Source: Acidobacteria bacterium UBA2161 (GTDB lineage: Bacteria; Acidobacteriota; Vicinamibacteria; Vicinamibacterales; UBA823). Taken from it: DNA of 42,367 bases. The position numbers were made by a program, and so were the translations under genes. The notes beneath the pieces were generated by a model, which saw only the letters and a list, made by a program, of their open reading frames with translations, made no database searches and was not told the origin of the DNA. The stretch lies in contig DCWN01000004.1 in the NCBI GenBank assembly GCA_002328835.1, forward strand, positions 16,255 through 58,621, given 5' to 3'. How positions within the stretch are numbered: position 1 is the stretch's first letter; every line of letters starts with the position of its first letter. Shown here piece by piece: positions 38,693 through 42,367 of the stretch.

Positions 38693-40909
38693 GTGTCTCG
38701 GCTAGTTCACGTGGCGGTACCGGTTCCGCTGCGCGATCTGTTGACCTATCGGGTGCCTGACGGATGGGCGGTACCGGCACCCGGAGCTCGAGTCGTCGTC
38801 CCGCTCGGACCGCGGCGTCTAGTTGGCTGTGTCGTAGCGTCGGCGGAGGCGGCCGCCGCGCCCGACCCGCGAACCCTCAAGGACCTGGATCAGGTGCTGG
38901 ACGAGTCGGCACTCGTCCCGCCGTCCGTGATGGCGTTGGCGCTCTGGGCTGCGGAGTACTACCTGTGTGGCCCAGGGCAGACGATCGAAGCCGCGCTGCC
39001 CGCGGGGCGCACAGCCGGGTTCCGCACGGTCCGCCGGTTCGAGATCTCGGAGTCGGGGCGTGCGGCCCTGGAGGGGGCTGGCGGCAGTCGGCAGGCTCGG
39101 CGGTTGGGCCGACGGCAGGTCACCGCGTTGGGCGCGCTCGCGGCCGCCTCAAGGGGGCTCGATCAGGCCGCCCTCGTGGAACTCGGCGTTCCGACGGCGA
39201 CGCTCCGTCGCTTGGAGGCCCTCGACCTGGTGCGCGTGAGTCGACGGCAGGTGAGCCGGATCTCGGCTGTCCCGCTGAGCGGTAGCCCGAGGAGAGAGGT
39301 GACGCTGACTGCGGAGCAGGCCGCCGCCGTGGACCGGCTGACGACGACGCTTTCAGAGCACCGGTTCGGTGTCGCCCTGCTGCATGGGGTCACCGGTAGC
39401 GGAAAGACCGAAGTGTATCTGAGGCTCGCGCTGGAGACGCAGCGCGCCGGTCGGCGCGTGCTGGTCCTGGTGCCAGAGATCGGGCTGACGCCGGCGAGCG
39501 TGACGGCGTTTCGCGCCGTCTTCGGCGAGCGCGTGGCGATTCAGCATAGCGGCCTCTCGCCGGGCGAGCGTCACGACCAATGGCATCGGATCAGGTCGGG
39601 TGACGTGGATGTCGTCGTTGGGACACGCTCGGCGGTCTTTGCGCCACTGGACGACCTCGGTCTCGTCATCGTGGACGAGGAACACGACGCGTCGTACAAG
39701 CAGGAAGAGACACCGCGGTATCACGGTCGAGATCTGGCCGTCGTGCGAGGGCAGCACGAGAGTGCCCTCGTCGTCCTGGGCTCGGCGACCCCGTCGCTGG
39801 AGAGCTACCAGCAGGCGCTGCGTGGGCGCTACGACCTGGTGCGGCTGGCGACGCGCGTGACGGGGCACGGTCTGTCGGCGGTGCGGATCGTGGACATGAA
39901 GGTCGAGCTTGCCGAGTGCGCCGAAGTGACCGCGTTGAGCCGAGCGCTGGCGGAGGGCATCGAGGATCGTCTGGCCCGCCGTGAACAGGCGATCGTGCTG
40001 CTGAATCGGCGGGGTTACGCGCCGGTGGTGTTCTGTCGGCAGTGCGAGGCCTCGGCGGAGTGCCCGAACTGCAGCGTGTCGCTGACGGCGCATCGGGGCC
40101 ATGGGCGTGTCCGGTGCCACTACTGCGGATATGCGCGCGCCCTGCCCACGCGCTGTCCATCCTGCTCGGGAGAGTTCCTGGAATTGGCCGGGGTCGGCAC
40201 GGAGCGACTGGAAGCCGAGGTGCGCCAGCGCTGTCCGGGCGCGCGGGTGGCGCGGATGGATCGCGACACGATGGCGCGCCGCGGTGCGGCGGCGGCGCTG
40301 TTGGCCGAGTTCGGGCGAGGGGACATCGACGTCCTAGTCGGCACGCAGATGATCGCCAAGGGGCACGATTTTCCTCGAGTGACTCTCGTGGGCGTCGTGG
40401 CGGCGGATGGCGGGTTGGGCATCGGCGATTTCCGAGCGGCCGAGCGGACGTTTCAGCTGCTGACTCAGGTCGCAGGCCGCGCGGGACGCGGCGAGCGGCC
40501 GGGTGAGACGATCGTGCAGACGCTGTACCCCGACCACTACAGCATTCGGCATGCGTGCCGTCAGGACTACGAGGGGTTCTATCAGGAGGAGATCGCGTTC
40601 CGGCAGGCGATGCGTTACCCGCCCAGTCTGGCCCTGGTCAATCTCGTCGTGCGAGGCCGAACCGAAGGCGAAGCGATGCGCGACGGCGCGGTCCTGGCGC
40701 GCGCCCTGCGAGATCGGACCCGGTCGGGTTGGGTACTCGGGCCGGCGCCTGCGGCGCTCGGCCGGCTGAAGGGTGAGCACCGTGTGCAGATCCTGGCCAA
40801 AGGTGATCATCGGGTCCGCCTCCGGAGCGCGGTCGAGTCGACCCTCGCAGACCATCCGCGCCTTGTGCGGAGGGTCACCGTGGACGTCGATCCGGTCTCG
40901 GTGCGTTGA
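38693..40909 (+). CDS. priA: Primosomal replication protein N' (PriA helicase)
   Basis: 738 residues from GTG 38693 (TTG 38687 is an alternative). PriA reloads the replisome at stalled forks. N-terminal 3' DNA-binding domain (VAVPVPLRDLLTYRVP), winged helix, then the helicase: GVTGSGKT near 232-239, VGTRSAVFAPL, VDEEHD (DEAH-type box), LGSATPS, the zinc insert with eight cysteines (CRQCEASAECPNCSVSL ... CHYCGYAR ... CPSCSG), GTQMIAKGHDF and QVAGRAGRG. It follows the glycosylase gene by 42 bp and seems to have its own promoter. Convergent with the M50 protease, 11 bp apart. Confidence 0.96.
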   Translation: MSRLVHVAVPVPLRDLLTYRVPDGWAVPAPGARVVVPLGPRRLVGCVVASAEAAAAPDPRTLKDLDQVLDESALVPPSVMALALWAAEYYLCGPGQTIEAALPAGRTAGFRTVRRFEISESGRAALEGAGGSRQARRLGRRQVTALGALAAASRGLDQAALVELGVPTATLRRLEALDLVRVSRRQVSRISAVPLSGSPRREVTLTAEQAAAVDRLTTTLSEHRFGVALLHGVTGSGKTEVYLRLALETQRAGRRVLVLVPEIGLTPASVTAFRAVFGERVAIQHSGLSPGERHDQWHRIRSGDVDVVVGTRSAVFAPLDDLGLVIVDEEHDASYKQEETPRYHGRDLAVVRGQHESALVVLGSATPSLESYQQALRGRYDLVRLATRVTGHGLSAVRIVDMKVELAECAEVTALSRALAEGIEDRLARREQAIVLLNRRGYAPVVFCRQCEASAECPNCSVSLTAHRGHGRVRCHYCGYARALPTRCPSCSGEFLELAGVGTERLEAEVRQRCPGARVARMDRDTMARRGAAAALLAEFGRGDIDVLVGTQMIAKGHDFPRVTLVGVVAADGGLGIGDFRAAERTFQLLTQVAGRAGRGERPGETIVQTLYPDHYSIRHACRQDYEGFYQEEIAFRQAMRYPPSLALVNLVVRGRTEGEAMRDGAVLARALRDRTRSGWVLGPAPAALGRLKGEHRVQILAKGDHRVRLRSAVESTLADHPRLVRRVTVDVDPVSVR

Positions 40910-40920
40910 CGGGGCCGGCC

Positions 40921-41904
40921 TCACGGAACGTCGAGGAGGTTCAACGGCTCGATGGGCGATGGCGTGAAACAGAGAATGAACATCACGAACGCGGCCAGCG
41001 CGACGAGTCGGCGCTGACGATCCAGCGGGATGTGCTCGTCGACAGTCCGCGGGTGGCGCGGGCCGAACATCACGATCATGACGATCAACATGATCGCCCA
41101 GACGATCCAGCTGCGGGACCACAATGTCAGCAACATAGTGACAGCGGCCATCGCGAGGGTGATGAACGTGGACCGCCGGCCGAACACGGCGTAGGCGATG
41201 TGGCCCCCGTCGAGCTGGCCAATCGGGAACAGGTTGAGCGCGGTCGCGAGCAGGCCGAACCATGCGGCGAAACCCATCGGGTGGAGGTTGACCGAGTAGG
41301 CGTCCGGCACCGGACCCCAGATGAGCCAGGAGACGAGTTGAAAAAGCAGTGGTTCGCCGAGGGAGTATCCGGAGAAGTCCTCGGGCAGACGCGTGAGACG
41401 CGACAGGCCGAGGCCGGCGACCAGCGCCGGGACTGCCACGACGAACCCGGCGATCGGCCCAGCGACGCCGATGTCGAAGAGCATCGGCTTCGTGCGAATC
41501 GGTTCGCGGATACGGATGAACGCGCCGAGCGTTCCCGTGAGCACGATCGGCGCGGGGATGAAGTAGGGCAGCGAGACGTCGACTTGGTAGTAGCGGCAGG
41601 TCAGGTAATGGCCAAACTCATGCGCGCCGAGGATGGCGAGGATCGTCGCACTGTACCACAATCCCTGCGGAATCAGCAGGCCCGCAGCCTCGATCTGGCG
41701 GGCGCCGAAATCCGCTTCGAAGGCGTGATAGTGACAGCCGCCGACCACGGTCGTCGTGACGATCGTGGCGAGAAACAGGAAGAGATGGACGTAGCCCCGA
41801 CGGCGCGGAGCGGGTGGCGGCCCAGATGGCCCGAGGTCGTGGCCGACCGGGCCGACGGGACTGTCCCATTCGGGCCGGGGCAGTTCATGCGACGCGGACG
41901 CCAA
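40921..41904 (-). CDS. Site-2-protease-like M50 membrane metalloprotease
   Basis: 327 residues. Zinc motif HEFGH at 95-99 in LGAHEFGHYLTC and the second motif NLFPIGQLDGGH (224-235) with the third zinc ligand Asp. About seven hydrophobic segments. The architecture is the EGY1/S2P-like group without a PDZ domain; such proteases cleave substrates within the membrane, often in signalling. TTG 41904 is the start, with GGAAG 3-7 nt upstream; a Pro-rich 35-residue cytosolic lead precedes the first membrane helix. It lies 12 bp after the HU gene and may be co-transcribed. Substrate unknown. Confidence 0.9.
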   Translation of the reverse strand: MASASHELPRPEWDSPVGPVGHDLGPSGPPPAPRRRGYVHLFLFLATIVTTTVVGGCHYHAFEADFGARQIEAAGLLIPQGLWYSATILAILGAHEFGHYLTCRYYQVDVSLPYFIPAPIVLTGTLGAFIRIREPIRTKPMLFDIGVAGPIAGFVVAVPALVAGLGLSRLTRLPEDFSGYSLGEPLLFQLVSWLIWGPVPDAYSVNLHPMGFAAWFGLLATALNLFPIGQLDGGHIAYAVFGRRSTFITLAMAAVTMLLTLWSRSWIVWAIMLIVMIVMFGPRHPRTVDEHIPLDRQRRLVALAAFVMFILCFTPSPIEPLNLLDVP

Positions 41905-41916
41905 GGCTTCCGACGC

Positions 41917-42189
41917 TCAGATACCGATGTTCTGAAGGTCCTTGCCGGGCTTGAAGCGGATGGTCCGGCCCGGCGGGATACGGACCTCCTTGCCGGTGCG
42001 AGGATTCCGGCCGATGCCGCGCTTGCGGGGTTTCACCTGGAAGACGCCGAAGCCGCGAAGCTCGATTCGTTCGCCGCGCTGCATCGAGAGCCGCATCGCC
42101 TCGAACACGGCATCCACCGCCACTTCGGCCTTGACCTTCGTGATCGCGGCGGCTGTCGAAACCTCGTTGACGATGTCGACTTTGATCAT
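41917..42189 (-). CDS. HU/IHF-family DNA-binding protein
   Basis: 90 residues. Nucleoid protein that bends DNA as a dimer. The helical N-part is IVNEVSTAAAITKVKAEVAVDAVFEAM, then ELRGFGVFQVKPRKRGIGRNPRTG with the beta arms carrying the Asn-Pro tip (RNPRTGKEV), and RTIRFKPGKDL. HU and IHF-alpha/beta subunits cannot be told apart with certainty. GGGGAG sits 10 nt before ATG 42189. It has the strongest promoter in the window. Confidence 0.95.
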   Translation of the reverse strand: MIKVDIVNEVSTAAAITKVKAEVAVDAVFEAMRLSMQRGERIELRGFGVFQVKPRKRGIGRNPRTGKEVRIPPGRTIRFKPGKDLQNIGI

Positions 42190-42218
42190 GAGTTAGGCAC
42201 TCCCCACAATGTGTAACT

Positions 42219-42247
42219 ATCATAGATATAGCGACTTACGCTGTCAA
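42219..42247 (-). promoter_or_regulatory. Strong sigma-70-type promoter of the HU gene
   Basis: Minus strand: TTGACA (42247-42242, 6/6), 17-nt spacer, TATGAT (42224-42219, 5/6). Start near 42212; leader about 23 nt with GGGGAG. Confidence 0.85.
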
Positions 42248-42287
42248 GTAGAGGCCTAACTGTTTCAGAGCGACCTCGGAGAGTGCC

Positions 42288-42367
42288 ATGGCTGCCCGAC
42301 GCCCTAAGCCCTTTCAGACGGTCGTCCTTGCCGGACGACCGAATGTCGGCAAATCGACCCTGTTCAA
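42288..42367 (+). CDS. der: Ribosome-associated GTPase Der (EngA), N-terminal fragment
   Basis: 26 codons visible before the right edge. It reads MAARRPKPFQ then VVLAGRPNVGKSTLF, the first P-loop of Der/EngA, a double-GTPase needed for 50S assembly. GGAGAG lies 5-6 nt before ATG 42288. Divergent from the HU gene with 98 bp between starts. The identity is fairly safe since AGRPNVGKSTLF is typical of Der; Era also has a similar P-loop but a different lead-in. Confidence 0.82.
   Translation, partial: MAARRPKPFQTVVLAGRPNVGKSTLF

Overview
This is a dense, high-GC bacterial chromosome segment with about 36 protein genes, no rRNA, tRNA, CRISPR array or insertion sequence that I could see. The gene repertoire points to Acidobacteriota, probably a Vicinamibacteria-like lineage: a secreted VWFA-related protein of the acidobacterial type, basic-tailed conserved hypotheticals of a kind I associate with that phylum, a FAD-type protoporphyrinogen oxidase, and a yicC-gmk-coaBC-udg-priA housekeeping run. 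The taxonomic call is an inference from gene content, not from a marker alignment.

Layout. 1-4200: the end of a lysine-rich histone-H1-like protein, a leftward hemE-hemG heme pair, then two rightward genes with very basic low-complexity C-termini, the first carrying a possible nuclease-like N-terminal domain. 4200-7600: secreted VWFA-type protein, a convergent solitary DNA methyltransferase (probably N4-cytosine) and a D,D-peptidase. 7500-11500: leftward fdhE-like zinc protein, then glgA, trxA and trxB. 11500-16150: leftward iscS-mnmA (tRNA thiolation), then rightward bactofilin, a SAM methyltransferase and a SAM-hydrolysing DUF62 enzyme. 16200-18500: acyl-CoA dehydrogenase and class II fructose-1,6-bisphosphatase. 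18500-22900: a hidden 51-residue basic protein on the minus strand, tsaC, hflX, a TPR/SLH-like lipoprotein, a CDP-alcohol phosphatidyltransferase and a small coiled-coil protein.

22800-35150 is a surface-glycan locus with two divergent arms. The leftward arm is five glycosyltransferases, a polyprenyl-phosphate sugar transferase that would start the chain, and a UDP-glucuronate decarboxylase. The rightward arm is UDP-glucose dehydrogenase, UDP-glucose 4-epimerase and an MsbA/PglK-like ABC exporter. Together they can make UDP-GlcA, UDP-xylose and UDP-galactose, assemble a lipid-linked oligosaccharide, and flip it. The 373-bp gap between the arms (30672-31044) holds facing promoters that share an inverted repeat.

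35150-42367: yicC, gmk, coaBC, family-4 uracil-DNA glycosylase and priA run rightward with overlaps or tiny gaps; a leftward M50 membrane protease sits behind an HU gene with a near-perfect sigma-70 promoter, and der starts at the right edge.

The most unexpected signal is in the starts. Several genes (VWFA protein, hemE, the 51-residue protein, hflX, priA) lack a Shine-Dalgarno and have a -10-like hexamer ending exactly 6 or 7 nt before the start codon, as expected for leaderless mRNAs. Other genes in the window have ordinary Shine-Dalgarno sequences, so both initiation modes seem to coexist.
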